From Megalopta genalis (lineage: Eukaryota; Arthropoda; Insecta; Hymenoptera; Halictidae): DNA of 64,000 nucleotides. The notes below the pieces were generated by a model. It was given only the letters and a program-made list of their open reading frames with translations, made no database searches and was not told the DNA's origin. This document shows positions 33,543 through 45,689 of the stretch, piece after piece. Each line of letters begins with the position of its first letter. The first letter of the stretch is position 1. Location of the stretch: the NCBI RefSeq assembly GCF_051020955.1, contig NC_135014.1, positions 37,404,742 to 37,468,741 of the forward strand, written 5' to 3'. Made by a program: the position numbers and the translations under genes.

Positions 33543-34746
33543 TATAAGGAGAGGAACCCACTTTTGTCGATTACTTCGCAACACCGGAACTAGATAAAAA
33601 TTGCGGCTGTCTTCTGAAATGGTTGCTGCCGATAGAAATAAAGCAGAAGCGTCATTAATATCTCTGAATGCGAAGATACGCAGTCCGATGATCAGAACTC
33701 GAGATTAAAAATTGAAACCTGGAAAAAAACAACCCGTTTACGGCGGAACATCCGGGACAAAAATCATAATTTCTAAGCTGCTCAATTATCGACCAAAATG
33801 CCTTAATAGTTTGTCAAAGAAGATACAAAGATGCATCGATCTGCATAAAAAAATGATACGATTTCATAAAAAATTCTTTATTTTTTGATTGAATAATCAA
33901 ATCTTATGTTTACATAAGTGTATATCCGCGTACAAAGCTGTTGACCGACTACAATTACATATTTTTTGTTAAATGACACCGAAGAACGCAATTTCTCGCA
34001 GTTTTCATGGTATCGAAATGTACTATCTGACAAATATGTCAAGGTTACGTCAACGTTTGGTCAGGATTATGTTACTATGAGCGAATGTCCTCGTACCAAG
34101 CTGTTGACCGATTACGGCTACGTATTTTGCTAAATAACTCCGAAGACCGCAATTTTCTGCAAGGAATATTTTTATAGTATTAAAATGTATTATCTGACGA
34201 ATATGTCGGAATAAGAATCCCGTGATATTTTGCGCCGCTTCTTTTAAAACCTTATCTAGAGCGTCGAAAATAAATCGAAAAAATAAATAAATCGAAGATA
34301 AATCGACTTTAATTATATCATCTCGTGTTGATTATTATATTGCATATAAGTATCACAAAATTGCTATAGATTAATTACAATGATATAATCTGTAGCCATC
34401 ATTTTCTGCAAAGTTTTCATCGTAAAACGGCCTTCTATTCACAGGACAATGCAAACAAGCTGCGCTGTAAACTAACGTGTCATTTCATTCTCCTAATATT
34501 CGCTCGGCGAACTCACTCAAAATCAATCTCTGCTCAATTTTTTGATCACATAGTTTTGAATAGGTGAATATGAATATGATGCAGCGACTTTTTCGAATTT
34601 TGTCCATTGACGGCCGCAGTATGCGCCGACTGGAATCGAAAGGAAACGGAATGATGAACGATGAACGAACGAACGAATGAACGAATGAATGAATGAACGA
34701 ACGAACAGACGAACGAAGAGGAGAACCGTACCTATCAGAGCCGAGG
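33543..34746. other. Unique stretch with a diverged direct repeat
   Basis: Two related ~130-bp blocks lie at 33930-34060 and 34098-34215 (AGCTGTTGACCGA, TATTATCTGAC). A (GAAC/GAAT)n tetranucleotide run is at 34661-34715. No gene is recognised. Confidence 0.5.
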
Positions 34747-34902
34747 AGCAAAAGCTCCTCAGAGTAAAAGCATCGGGAGCCGCGTCCTGTCGAGAGATTA
34801 ATCCCAGGAATGGCTGGTTGGCGGAGCGCACCGCGGCATCGAGCCTGTTGTCAATTGGAAGCGGTTCAAGCGTTGCGTGCAGGCCTAGGATGCAGAAGAA
34901 CG
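34747..34902. repeat. 156-bp flank duplication, left copy
   Basis: Unique-type sequence (CAAAAGCTCCTCAGAGTAAA onward) repeated at 35987-36142 with about four differences by eye. It brackets the inserted block 34903-35986. Confidence 0.85.
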
Positions 34903-35163
34903 AGTTATTAACGAAAAACAGTGACCAATCAGAGGCGAGAACAGTTGGCGCGAGGCGGCCGAGCCAATGAGCGGAACTGGGCTTCGTCCGCTCGTCGGCT
35001 GGGCCGCCTCGCGTCAGCCGAGCTCGATTCTTATTGGTCAGTGTTTTTCGTTGATAACTCGTAAACGAAGCCGCGGATTGCATTTTCGCTAAGGAAAAAG
35101 TTACTTCAAATGACCTCAGGAATCCCACGTTTCACGGAAATACCATAATTTTCGGATGACCTG
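34903..35163. mobile_element. 365-bp MITE, left-truncated copy 5
   Basis: Begins inside the element at AGTTATTAACGAAAAACAGT and keeps the right end. Closest to copy 4, including the ATTTTCGGATGACCTG tip. Confidence 0.8.
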
Positions 35164-35243
35164 TATTACAATGAAAATGAGTTTTGAAAATTGCTCAGAA
35201 ATTAGTGTCACCCATGCGTGAACGACGCGGTGCTCAACGTCTG

Positions 35244-35813
35244 AAACAGTTAGCTGTGTTTGACGAGGATGCTCGTCATGGAGAAGTGGCAGAATTTTGT
35301 GTCACGACGAGTATACTCGTCGCATGTAAAAAGTAATGACCATCGGCTATTTAAATCGAAATTTTAGAGAAAACAGAAACATATTTTCAAATCTTAGGAT
35401 GTTCAGAATATTTTGAGGCCAGGCCAGAATCAAGCAAACAAATAAAAAATATGAATAATTATATGAATAATTCACGATACTGGTGCTCGACGTCCAAAGT
35501 GTCATTATGCATCGTTTCTTGCTTTGCTGAGTACCACTCTACACCAGCAATCTGAATTTTTAACTTTTACAATTAACTTTCACGATTTTATAATTAATTT
35601 GTACATTTTTCCAGCGTTTCTCGTTTATTATGTATATGGTATACGTTAGTGTCAAGTGAATAAGTAAATATTAGTAACAAAATTGTTTATTTCATAAAAT
35701 AAAACCGTCTTCTTGATCCAATATTTGAACAGCATCACTTACTCTGTATGTTCGACGAGTATACCCGCGCTCTGAAAAGGAGGCGCCACAGCTAACTGGT
35801 TAATCGAACAATT
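35244..35813. mobile_element. TTAA element, GACGAG family, copy 3
   Basis: Homologous to 27888-28453 with the same left decay and TTAA at 35810-35813. A further partial copy of its interior follows at 35822-35986. Confidence 0.65.
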
Positions 35814-35986
35814 TTGATAACGTATACCAGCAATCTGAATTTTTAACTTTAACAATTAACTTTTACGATTTTATAATTAACTTATACATTCCTCCAGCGT
35901 TTCTCGTTTATTATGTATGCGGTATACGTTAATGTCAAGTGAATAAGCAAATATTAGTAACAAAATGGTTTATTTGATAAAATAAA

Positions 35987-36142
35987 AGCAAAAGCTCCTC
36001 AGAGTAAAAGCATCGAGAGTCGCGTCCTGTCGAGAGATTAATCCCAGGAATGGCTGGTTCGCGGAGCGCACCGCGGCATCGAGCCTGTTGTCAATTGGAA
36101 GCGGTTCAAGCTTTGCGTGCAGGCCTAGGATGCAGAAGAACG
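35987..36142. repeat. 156-bp flank duplication, right copy
   Basis: See the left copy at 34747-34902. After it, unique sequence continues (GGTTAAGTGGAACGCG). Confidence 0.85.
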
Positions 36143-37931
36143 GTTAAGTGGAACGCGAAACGTCCGTATGTAGATGCGCCGCGGCGCGCCGGTGTATCTG
36201 CAGGGCTGCATGCCAGCCTATGACAGGCCAGAGCCGAGTGTGTATCACCGGCACCGGTATCAGGGTTATGGATGGCCCATGGGCACGCTAACCCAGTGAC
36301 ATCTCTAGGTCACCGCCGCGGCTCCCGAGCCACCCCCGTTTTCGTTCCGTTCCATTCCATTCCATTCCATCCCGTCCCGGCCCGTCCCGGCCTGTTCCGT
36401 TCCGTTTCTCCGTCATCGACGACGTCGCTTTTGCTTTCGTGCACAGCCCCTCGCTCAACCACGGAATATTCGGAGACACGGTTTATCGCGCGGATGATCG
36501 AGCCGCGCGATACTTTCGCTGCCGTTTTATGACCGACTACCTTGCCAGGTCGTACCTTCGATTCGGATCAGGCTCGTCCGCTAGCTCGCGAACCGATGCT
36601 TCTTCACGATAGAGACCGGTCCTATTTCCATCTTGGGACTTCATTCTTTCCTCCTGTTGGCAAATAATCTTACCGCTTGGTTCGCTATTCCGGGCTCCGC
36701 GCGTAGTTCGCTCGTTCCCGCAAACCGGACCTTCCTCGCCGGCGATTTTCCACCGCGGAAGCTCCCCTTCGTCGCGAATATTTAATTTAGCGGATTTTCT
36801 GCAAAGTTCCGCGCGCGGTGCGAACTTCCAGACAAGGGGATCTCCTCGGATCCGCTCTAATATTCAACGTAACGGGACTTTCTACACGGCGAATCTTCTT
36901 TTTGCCAAACTTCTCCCCAGCGAATCCGGATCCATAGCTCGATGCTACTCCACTTTACGGATTAAACGCGAGATTTCCGCCTCGACCGACTCGTTGCAAG
37001 GACAACATTCTCGTCCGGAACATGCCGGCGGCGTGCGCGTCGTCCGAAAGAACCGATCTGTCTCGAGGACACCGAACCTAATTTCGGCGGACCTACATCC
37101 GAGGAAGTTCCGGAATCTCTCAGAATTTCGCTCGAGATTCGCGATCGTCCAGGAGAAGAACGGAACCTGTTCGACTTCATCCGCGAGATGGTCCGCGTTT
37201 GAATGTAGGTCGATGGTTCTGGCAGAGGGTCCGCTCGCCGGAGCGTGCACGGAATCGCGTCTGGGTAGCGGCGCAATACGTAAGCGGCTTTACGACGTTC
37301 GTTCCGCAGAGAGTTCTGCAACAAAAGTTCCCCGGCACGCGTATCCGCTCGGATATCTGCCGCGATAGCCCGCTCGGCCGCAACAGCGATCAGGCTTCTC
37401 GTTATTAGACCTCGAAAACTCCCGGCGTCCGCCAACCCCGCCGATTCCAGTTCCACGAGCTCTCTCTCTCTCTCCTCTCTCTCTCTTTCTCTTTCTGCCT
37501 CGATACCGGTGTCTTCGTTCCGTTTCCGGCCAAGATTTCGCCAGAATTCGCACGCGGTTTGCCAGTCTAAAGCGCGACCGAATGCCGCGGCGACAACCTC
37601 GAGATCATTTCGAAGGGAAACGGCGGAAAACAGAGGACAGTTGCAAACATTCAAGGGTACGCAACGTTTAAGGGAAGCATCTATTACCTTGTAATTAGAG
37701 ATTCGATTTCGCAGCGCTTTCCTTGCTTTCGTTACTCGAATTTGTTCAGTTGCGGCTCTTCATTCGAGATTCACAGCTCCCGTCGACTTTGTGGTGAATG
37801 TTCGCAGTGGACACAACGTTGTTTGCTACGATTTTTGAATGTACAATAAAGACTTTCTAATTGTTTATTCATTCATTTATTTGATTATTATAATTAATAA
37901 TTGATCATTCATAAGTTATTTACTCAATATA
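36143..37931. other. CpG-rich unique block
   Basis: Has a (TTCCA)n-like pentamer tract at 36343-36411 and a CT tract at 37458-37496. A 230-codon minus-strand frame (36962-37654) is Arg/Ser-rich, contains the dinucleotide tract and has overlapping rivals on both strands. It shows no domain, so I do not call it. Confidence 0.45.
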
Positions 37932-38144
37932 CAGTAAATTTTCTTTAATTGATGCTCAAATTGTACACAAAAATGGACAATTTCGGAAGAGAAGATGCGT
38001 TTATTCGAGCCTTGCGGCCCGTTTTTGTAGTCGTTGACAATCGGTAACTATAAAAACGAGCCGCAAGGTTCGAATAATCGTATCTCCTCTTCCCAAATTG
38101 TCCATTTTCGTATGCAATCTGAGCGTCAATTGGGAAGAACTTGA
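37932..38144. mobile_element. Palindromic MITE, copy 6
   Basis: Full length. CAGTAAATTTTCTTTAATTG on the left; the right arm is diverged (CAATTGGGAAGAACTTGA). The centre is CTATAAAAACGAGCCGCAAG. Confidence 0.75.
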
Positions 38145-38409
38145 CTCCACTTTGTGCAGTATAATTTCTTTTAGCATCTTTTAAGATCGTTAGTCGAGAC
38201 AAAATCGTTAAGCTTCGTTCGGATGGAAGATGATCGTTAGACAAACTAATAACAGAATCGGTAGCCATAATATTGAAAGAGAGACTTTGACGCTGGCAGA
38301 TCCTGTCTAGGAATTTTGCGGCAGGGAAGATAATAAACGAAAATTCACATTCTTTGCAATATGAAATAAGTTCCCGCATGTTTCGAAATTTACTCAGACT
38401 TGAAAATTA

Positions 38410-39544
38410 CAGTAACTTCTCTCTAATTCATGCTTGGATTGTCCACAAAATGGACAATTTTGGAATTACCGATTGTTAACAACTATAAAAACGGGCAGCA
38501 AGGTTCGAATAATCGTGTCTCCTCTTCCCAAATTGTCCATTTTTATGCGCAATCTGAGCGTGAATTAGAGAAAATTTACCGTAATTTTCAAATCTGAGTA
38601 AATTTCGAAACATGCGGGGACTTTTGTTATTTCATATTGCAGAGAATGTAAATTTTCGTTTATCTTCCCTGCCGCAAAATTTGTAGATATGATTATATTT
38701 GGGAATTACCGATTGTTAACAACTATAAAAATGGGCAGTTAGGCTCAAATAATCGTGTCTCCTCTTCCCAAATTGTCCATTTTTATGCGCAATCTAAGCG
38801 TGAATTAGAGAAAATTTACCGTAATTTTCAAATCTGAGTAAATTTCGAAACATGCGGCGACTTTTGTTATTTCATATTGCAGAGAATGTAAATTTTCGTT
38901 TATCTTCCCTACCGCAAAATTCTTAGATATGATTATATTTGGGAATTACCGATTGTTAACAACTATAAAAACGGGCAGCTAGGCTCAAATAATCGTATCT
39001 CCTCTTCCCAAATTGTCCATTTTTATGCGCAATCTAAGCGTGAATTAGAGAAAATTTACCGTAATTTTCAAATCTGAGTAAATTTCGAAACATGCGGCGA
39101 CTTTTGTTATTTCATATTGCAGAGAATGTAAATTTTCGTTTATCTTCCCTACCGCAAAATTCTTAGATATGATTATATTTGGGAATTACCGATTGTTAAC
39201 AACTATAAAAACGGGCAGCTAGGCTCAAATAATCGTATCTCCTCTTCCCAAATTGTCCATTTTTATGCGCAATCTGAGCGTGAATTAGAGAAAATTTACC
39301 GTAATTTTCAAATCTGAGTAAATTTCGAAACATGCGGCGACTTTTGTTATTTCATATTGCAGAGAATGTAAATTTTCGTTTATCTCCCCTGCCGCAAAAT
39401 TCTTAGATATGATTATATTTGGGAATTACCGATTGTTAACAACTATAAAAACGGGCAGCAAGGCTCGAATAATCGTGTCTCCTCTTCCCAAATTGTCCAT
39501 TTTTATGCGCAATCTGAGCGTGAATTAAGAAAAATTTACTGTAA
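38410..39544. repeat. 240-bp tandem array containing half-palindromes
   Basis: GGGAATTACCGATTGTTAAC recurs at about 38461, 38701, 38941, 39181 and 39421, an exact 240-bp period. Each unit is the right half of the palindromic MITE plus ~130 bp of flank (AAATCTGAGTAAATTTCGAA onward). The flank also occurs inverted at about 38305-38408, left of the array. Units differ at only a few positions. Confidence 0.9.
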
Positions 39545-39545
39545 T

Positions 39546-40903
39546 CTGTAACCAACTACATTTTCCCAAATTATTAGATTCGCAAAACGTAAGAACGGCG
39601 ACGAAGCGATCGATGTCATTAAACCTCGTCGTACAATTTTCGCGGTTGTCCGCGTGGCGGTCAAAGCAACTCTGATATCCTTATCTAAAAATGTCTAAAT
39701 TAAATGTAAAAAATATCATGTCCGCCGTTGGTAGAAAATGTCTGAAACGGAGGCGAAGATACGTAGTTTTCAGTTTGCCAGGCTCGTCGGGCACAATGGA
39801 AAAATGGAATCGGAACGACCGCACGGAGGGCCGCGCGCGCGGCTCTCATGCTACTTTGTCGTAGCGTCGTGGCGCGGCGGTCCCGGGCAGCCACTTTGCG
39901 CCGCTTTGCGCCACGCGACACCGTTTCTAATTACGCGGCGCGGGCCGCTCAATTACCGGGGAATCGCGAGACCGGCCCACCCTCGGCGGCGGCAACCGGC
40001 GTCCGATTTCCAGGCTTCTCCGTTGACAATTTGTGCGTCCCCGGTTCGCACGCGTCACGCGAACACGAGCGCGCGTTTTCCTCCTTTTTCCCTGTCCACC
40101 CCTGGTAACATATTGCGCGTGTCCGCTTTCGTCTGCTCTCGCCTGGGGAACGTAACGGGGATGCGCCACGGTTCCATTCTCGTATGGTACGCCAGCGTGA
40201 AAAACTTCCGGCGTGAAAAAAAAAGATCAGGGAGAACCTCGGGAAATTTCGTACATGGGAAATTCACCGCGTGGAATCTCGTTTCCACCGAATTTTTGTC
40301 AGCGCTTTCGATGGAATCTTTTCCCGTTACTTTTTATCGATCGTGCGCATTCTTCTCCCCTCCCTGGGAGGGGATGTTCTATTTGTTCGGATCGAATTGA
40401 TCTATTTTGTTAGTCCCGTCTTTTATCCGGTTTTACATCCTTTTCGCGGGGAACTGTTCTAGTCTGCTTGTCCGACCGAAAGCATCCCTGTTCCACTTGC
40501 ATTTCCATGAACCGTCCTATTCTACTTCGTCCGATCAAAGGCTGCCCTTCTTTCATTTGCCTCGGCAAAGGCTGCGAAAAGAATTCGCACGCTGAGAGGA
40601 TTCAATGAACGTTTTAAAAAACACGCCGACGGAGAGGAAGCTTTCCCGTCGATCACTTTTCTCCAGGACTTGCTGCCGGTACTTTAATTCCGGGCGCGGT
40701 AATTTCTTCGAATTGTCCAGACTCTGATGCGGCTGTTACTTTTTTCCCTATTTCCGAATCTCCTTAGTAGAGATCAAAGTTTACCCTCGTTTCGCGATTA
40801 CTGTAAATAGCTAATATTTTAATTTGTCGTTTAATATGTCAGAATTTTGATCGTACGCGCAACTCTGAATCAAAATGTATGCCGCGCTGTTCATATCGCG
40901 AAG
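39546..40903. other. CpG-rich unique stretch with degenerate TTCTACTTGTCC repeats
   Basis: About 40430-40575 has loose repeats of GTTCTAGTCTGCTTGTCCGA type, like 56460-56880. A 220-codon frame (39738-40400 plus) has no domain and is contradicted by other frames. Confidence 0.45.
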
Positions 40904-41838
40904 TTAACCCTTTCCACTCGAATGGCGACTCCAAGGCGCCATTAAAAATTGTTACGTCACGTTGCAAAATAATTTTATTAATCGGATTTGTTCATATTTG
41001 AAGAATTGTGGAAGGGATAACTGTTGCATCAATCACAAAATTCAATTTCATACGCATATATATATAGATATATATGTTGTCCCTCGACGACAGTCATCCA
41101 CCATTTAAATAACAGGACAACAGCTTCGTCATCTTTACCGTGCGCCTCTTCATCTTTACCGAGTTACGATTCTTCTTTGTCCAATCGCTATTCGTCTCTC
41201 GATTTTTTATTCATTTTACTTTGAATCGCCTACGAGCTAAGTTTGCTAACTCGGGTTATACCGGGTGTCCCAAAAATGTCTCACAATCCGGAAATGGCGG
41301 ATTCCTCGGATCATTTGAAGCAGCTTCTTCCTTTACAAAAATTTTCTCCGAGGCGCCGTTAACGAGTTATTAACAAAAAACAGCGACCAATAAGAATCGA
41401 GTACGGCTGACGCGAGGCGGCCCAGCCAACCAGCGCACGAAGTCTAGTTCCGCTCATTGGCTCGGTCGTCTCGCGCCAGCCGAGTTCGCCTCTTATTGGT
41501 CAGTGTTTTTCGTTGATAATTCGTTAATGGTGCCTCGGAGAAAATTTTTGTAAAGGAAAAAGTTGCTTCGAATGACTCGAGGAACCCGCCAGTTTCAGAT
41601 TGCGAGACATTTTTGGGACATCCTGTATATATATATGCATTAGGTTATAATTATATTATATTATTATTATATAATTGTATTATTATATATATATATATAT
41701 ATAAAATATAATAATAATATAATAATATATATATTATATAATTATATTATTATTATTATTATATAAAATGGAAATAGAGTGGATCAGAAAAGCTGTATTA
41801 AATTTTGCGTTAATTTGACTTCGGGTGCAAAGGGTTAA
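40904..41838. mobile_element. TTAA element hosting a 365-bp MITE
   Basis: TTAACCCTTTCCACTCGAAT on the left, and TTCGGGTGCAAAGGGTTAA on the right. Next to the left end AATGGCG and CGCCATT form a hairpin. The 365-bp MITE (41261-41625) and a (TA/AAT)n expansion (41628-41765) are inserted inside. A shorter relative without insertion lies at 51066-51312. Confidence 0.7.
41261..41625. mobile_element. 365-bp MITE, copy 6
   Basis: Ends are CCGGGTGTCCCAAAAATGTC and GGGACATCCTG. TATA lies on both sides. Nested in a TTAA element, so younger than it. Confidence 0.85.
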
Positions 41839-42811
41839 TGAAACGCGCATTCGCGGCCGTCGAAATTACGGCACTTGTCGAGCTTCTATTCGATTGTCTT
41901 GCGTCTATGTGGTTCAAGCGACAAATCCAAGAGCGTAATGGCCGGATATCAGCTCGGACAACCGGAGAATCGTTAAGAATAACGTTAAATAGAGGGAGCG
42001 GTCGACTCGGACGTAATTTCCTGCACGGCCGGCAGGATATTCGTCGGGCACCCGCAGGTGGCGGGCTCCGATCGACGTCCAAAAGAATTAGCTCGGCCGA
42101 CGTCGAACGAAAAACCGGCGATTCCTCCGTCGTCCCGATAAGAACTAAGCCAACGTCGCGAAGATCGATGAAGAAGGAGTGGCCGGAACGCAGACTTCCG
42201 GCTTCGCCGTTCGGAAATCAGCGACAAGAGGCCGCCGCGCCGCGCCGCGCCGTGCCGCGCCGCAGCCGCAGCCGCGCCGGTTCGATATCGGGGCCGCGAG
42301 GACGACGAAATATCCAATTTCGAAGCCGGCCAAGGGTTCCGAGAGTCCGGTGCTTTTATTGGATTCTACCTTCCCGTTCCTGGCCGGCTCTCCCCCAGGA
42401 GTATCTACGGAAATCCCCTCGTAATTCGGTACCTGAGAAATCGACTCGAATCTCGCGATTTGAAAAATGTAACAAGTACCCCGTCGATCGTCGCGCCTCG
42501 CAGTCGTACGCTTGCGGGTCTTCGTGAATTTGCCTGAGCGAACGCAGGCTACGCTGAGGGTTTATTGGAATTTCAACGCGGACGTTCCGAGAGTCTTTCG
42601 TATCGCGTACGAAATGTGCAAATTTTGATAGATCATGTCGATATCTTCAGATTTGATATGAAACTTGCAATGCAGTAACAAAGTTATTACAGAATTGTTA
42701 ATGGACCGCGGATTTTATGCATTTGCGACAAAAACGAGTGTATCGAATGCAAAATAGCGGAATCATTTAAATAATTTGGAGATGTTATCTCATTGTTGTC
42801 AACTTGCTAAT
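41839..42811. other. CpG-rich unique stretch
   Basis: A (GCCGC)n run lies near 42236-42262. The 229-codon frame 41838-42527 (plus) starts at the edge of a transposon and is Arg-rich with no domain. It is rejected as a gene. Confidence 0.45.
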
Positions 42812-43300
42812 ACAGGTAGCTCTTCTACAACACGGTTTCGCTCTAACGTGATAGGATATTTAGCGAGAATTGTATAGCACTGCTTTGTATAGCACTGCAA
42901 CTTATGACACTGTTTTGCTCTACGATAAGAAAATTGCGAAAATTATAAAACCTTTGTACAACTGTGTACTTTTACAGCACTGGATAGCATGATTTTAGTT
43001 TAATATATTTGAAAACTAAATTTCCTTAAAATAATGATAGGAAGGAATAATGAACTATAGCGCCTTTACATGAAAATATAATTATTATAATTAAGGGTAT
43101 ATAAATGTAAGAACCAGCAAACGAGCCAACATTACAGACTTTTTAAACAGGATAGAAGGTGCAAAAATTCCGAGAAAAAGGTTCTCGTTTGATTGTACTG
43201 AGTAGTGACGAGGAAGAAATTGATGAAATTAAAGTTACATCAAATGAAATTAATATCTTTTGTTTTCTTCTTCATATTGTGTTATACATACGTTCATATT
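42812..43300 (+). mobile_element. Possible pogo-like relic
   Basis: Begins with CAGGTAGCTCTTCTACAACA followed by repeated TAGCACTG blocks. At 43162-43260 one frame reads KGSRLIVLSSDEEEIDEIKV, an acidic tail of a kind seen in several transposase families, followed by AATAAAG. The assignment is weak and the right end was not found. Confidence 0.25.
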
Positions 43301-43685
43301 TTTAATAAAGGTTAAGTTGCTTATATGGAATTTAAAAAAAATGTTTGTTTTTAATAAGTTTTCAGAACGTAACCCCTGTGCTTTTTGTATTGGCTCTGGG
43401 TCTCGTATCACACAATTTCACACAACATGGCATTTTCTAGGATTACCCGTATTATTAATAAAAGGAATAAACGTCTATGTAGTTCCTACATTTTAGAATT
43501 TTCATTTCGCATAAAGATCCACGGTCTAATTATTACGTTTTGCAAGAATAGTACAATAAAATACGCATTTTTCACCGTTTGTGGCCACTTGTACTCCAGT
43601 TCTTTGATACCATTTCCAGCCTCCATAAAAATTTCGCAAATGAACCATGCAATTCCGCAGATTCTTTACCAAGAATAGTTTACAG

Positions 43686-43939
43686 CAGGGGTGTCCAACT
43701 CAAAAGCTAACTTGGACCAAAAAAATAAACAATGCTTAACTTTAGGTGGGCCGCAAAAAAAAATCAATGTTCATAGAAACAAATATTTTTATTTTGACTA
43801 GTACATTGTCATAAACATATATAAAGTTAAATTATTGTTTACGTCCTGATACTTGACATCTCTTTTCTGATACTATCTTTCCTATTTCGGGAGAAATTTT
43901 ATTGGCCGAATCCCGCGGGCCGCGAGTTTCACACCCCTG
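43686..43939. mobile_element. hAT-type MITE with perfect 8-bp target duplication
   Basis: Ends are CAGGGGTGTCCAACTC and the inverse of GAGTTTCACACCCCTG. The 8-bp sequence GTTTACAG lies directly on both sides (43678-43685 and 43940-43947). Subterminal GGGCCGC motifs occur on both arms. 254 bp, no ORF. Eight-bp duplications and CAGGGGTGT ends are typical of hAT elements. Confidence 0.9.
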
Positions 43940-43980
43940 GTTTACAGTACAGAAAAACGGTTTCAGAATTAACTGTACCT

Positions 43981-44276
43981 GCCCACCAGGGACATTTATT
44001 GCGAATCTGGCCACCGCGGAGGTGGCGCAGATATGTTTCCTCGCCAGATCTGGCATACACGAGAAATTTAGTACCTACCCCCCGACGGAACACCTACGAG
44101 GGGTCCGAACGTGGGTAAATCGCCGCCTTCGCTCATCGTTCATTAGGCTGGGTACGGAAGACCCAGTCTTAACTCCGCGTCCGTGTAAGGAGTTTTGTGG
44201 TTTGCTTTGCCCCCAAAGTGCCACACGACAGCAATTGTACAGCGTGTCAGGCTAGGGGGCAAGCCCACCAGGGACA
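43981..44276. repeat. 268-bp block between 14-bp direct repeats
   Basis: GCCCACCAGGGACA at 43981-43994 and 44263-44276 brackets a GC-rich block. The pattern resembles the target duplication of a retroposed sequence, but there is no A-tail or recognisable promoter box. Origin unknown. Confidence 0.4.
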
Positions 44277-45439
44277 ATAAATTTACTAGTTTGAAGTTCC
44301 ACTGACCGCTAGAAATTGTAGCCACCTTCGAATAAGAAGATACGAATAATAACAGAGAGACGGCCAGAAACGGTGCACTGTCCGCAACCGGTACACCGGT
44401 TGCCCTAATCGTTCGTGTGACCGGTGCTGGTTGGTTTAGCGTAAAACGACACGAAACAAACAAACAAAGCAGCGAAAGCAGGCTAAACCGGTCTATCCGG
44501 CAGGATCTTGTTCGGGTAAAATTTCCGGGGATGAACAGCAGCGGCATAAAAGCGCTCCGGCGCACGTTATCGCAACAAAAACTGTTCTAAGCGGCGAACT
44601 CCGTTTCCGGATAGTTCTCGCGCAAGAATCCGCGTTGCCCGGAGATCCGCAGTGATAACGATCCGCGGGAATCCAGCTCTGCGAGGCGTATCGCGGCTCC
44701 GGCCGCCTAAACTTTCCAACAATGCCCGGAACCGTTCATTATCTTAAGCGGGGTGGGCTCGAGGGGGGGAGGAGTAAAAAAGCTATGTAGGTTCGAAATC
44801 CATTGCCGCGCGTTCGCCGGGCGGTTTTATTGGCGGAACGCGGCGCAGGGGGCCGGTTTCCGACGTTTTCTGTCATTTTAATCCTCGTTCGCGTTGTCTG
44901 GCCTCGTCCCCGGTCCCCGGTTCGCGAGTCTGCAGCCGCGGAACGGTGCCGTCATGTGAGCTCCGTTCATAAATGCAACCGCTCCCTCCCTCCGACAACC
45001 TCCCCCTCTCGCAAACCCCTTTCCTGGCCCTGGTATTCTCCTTTTTGGCTCCCTTTCTGCCGCCGGACCAGCCTATGAATTTGTCAGCAGGATTTCGGAG
45101 CCGCGTAACCCAGACCGGGACACGAGGTAATGAGAAAATCGAGCGCGATAAAACCCGGCGACAAACAACCCGGCCGGATTAATTTTCAATTCGCTGCCTC
45201 GGAAATCAGCCGCCATTCACCGGTCCCCTCCGCCCCCCTCCGGATCGGTGTATCGCTTTGTTTCCTGCACAGCCTGCCTCCTGCCGATCCCGCCTCCCAA
45301 GAGGGACGACCGATATTTCGGCCGCGATTGAAATTTTCTCTTTGTTCGGCTCGCTCGTTCGCGGCGAGCCGTTACTTCCCTTTTTTCCCCTGCGCCAACC
45401 CCAACTCCCCCCACTCTATCTTCATTTCTCTCTCTCTCT

Positions 45440-45480
<41 letters not shown>

Positions 45481-45689
45481 CACACCTCTCCCGAGAGAAC
45501 CAGCAGGGAGCTCTTAAAATCTTATCTCCCAGCCGCATCTAGAGTATCGTTTCTCTATGCGGAATCCGTGTCACTGAAAATATGTGTCGACGTTCCGACG
45601 ATATTTAACAAAAGTTCTTGCTCGAGTCTTGCGGCCACTGCGAGGATAGACTGAGGATTCTGCCGGGTCGAGGCGGAGTTAGAGGCAGA
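44277..45689. other. CpG-rich unique stretch with CT tract
   Basis: A (CT)n tract lies at 45427-45478. Frames of up to 174 codons run through it. Nothing is recognised as a gene. Confidence 0.45.

Noticed and set aside
36962..37654. 230-codon open frame, minus strand
   Set aside because: Arg/Ser-rich, includes a GA/CT tract, competes with other frames and has no recognisable domain.
39738..40400. 220-codon open frame, plus strand
   Set aside because: Compositional frame in CpG-rich DNA, overlapped in two other frames and opposite strand, no domain.
41838..42527. 229-codon open frame, plus strand
   Set aside because: Its start codon lies at the edge of a TTAA element and the product is Arg-rich low-complexity. 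No splice or domain support.
44277..45689. Host gene exon set in GC-rich block
   Set aside because: No frame shows conserved domain order, and candidate splice sites cannot be distinguished from chance without comparison.
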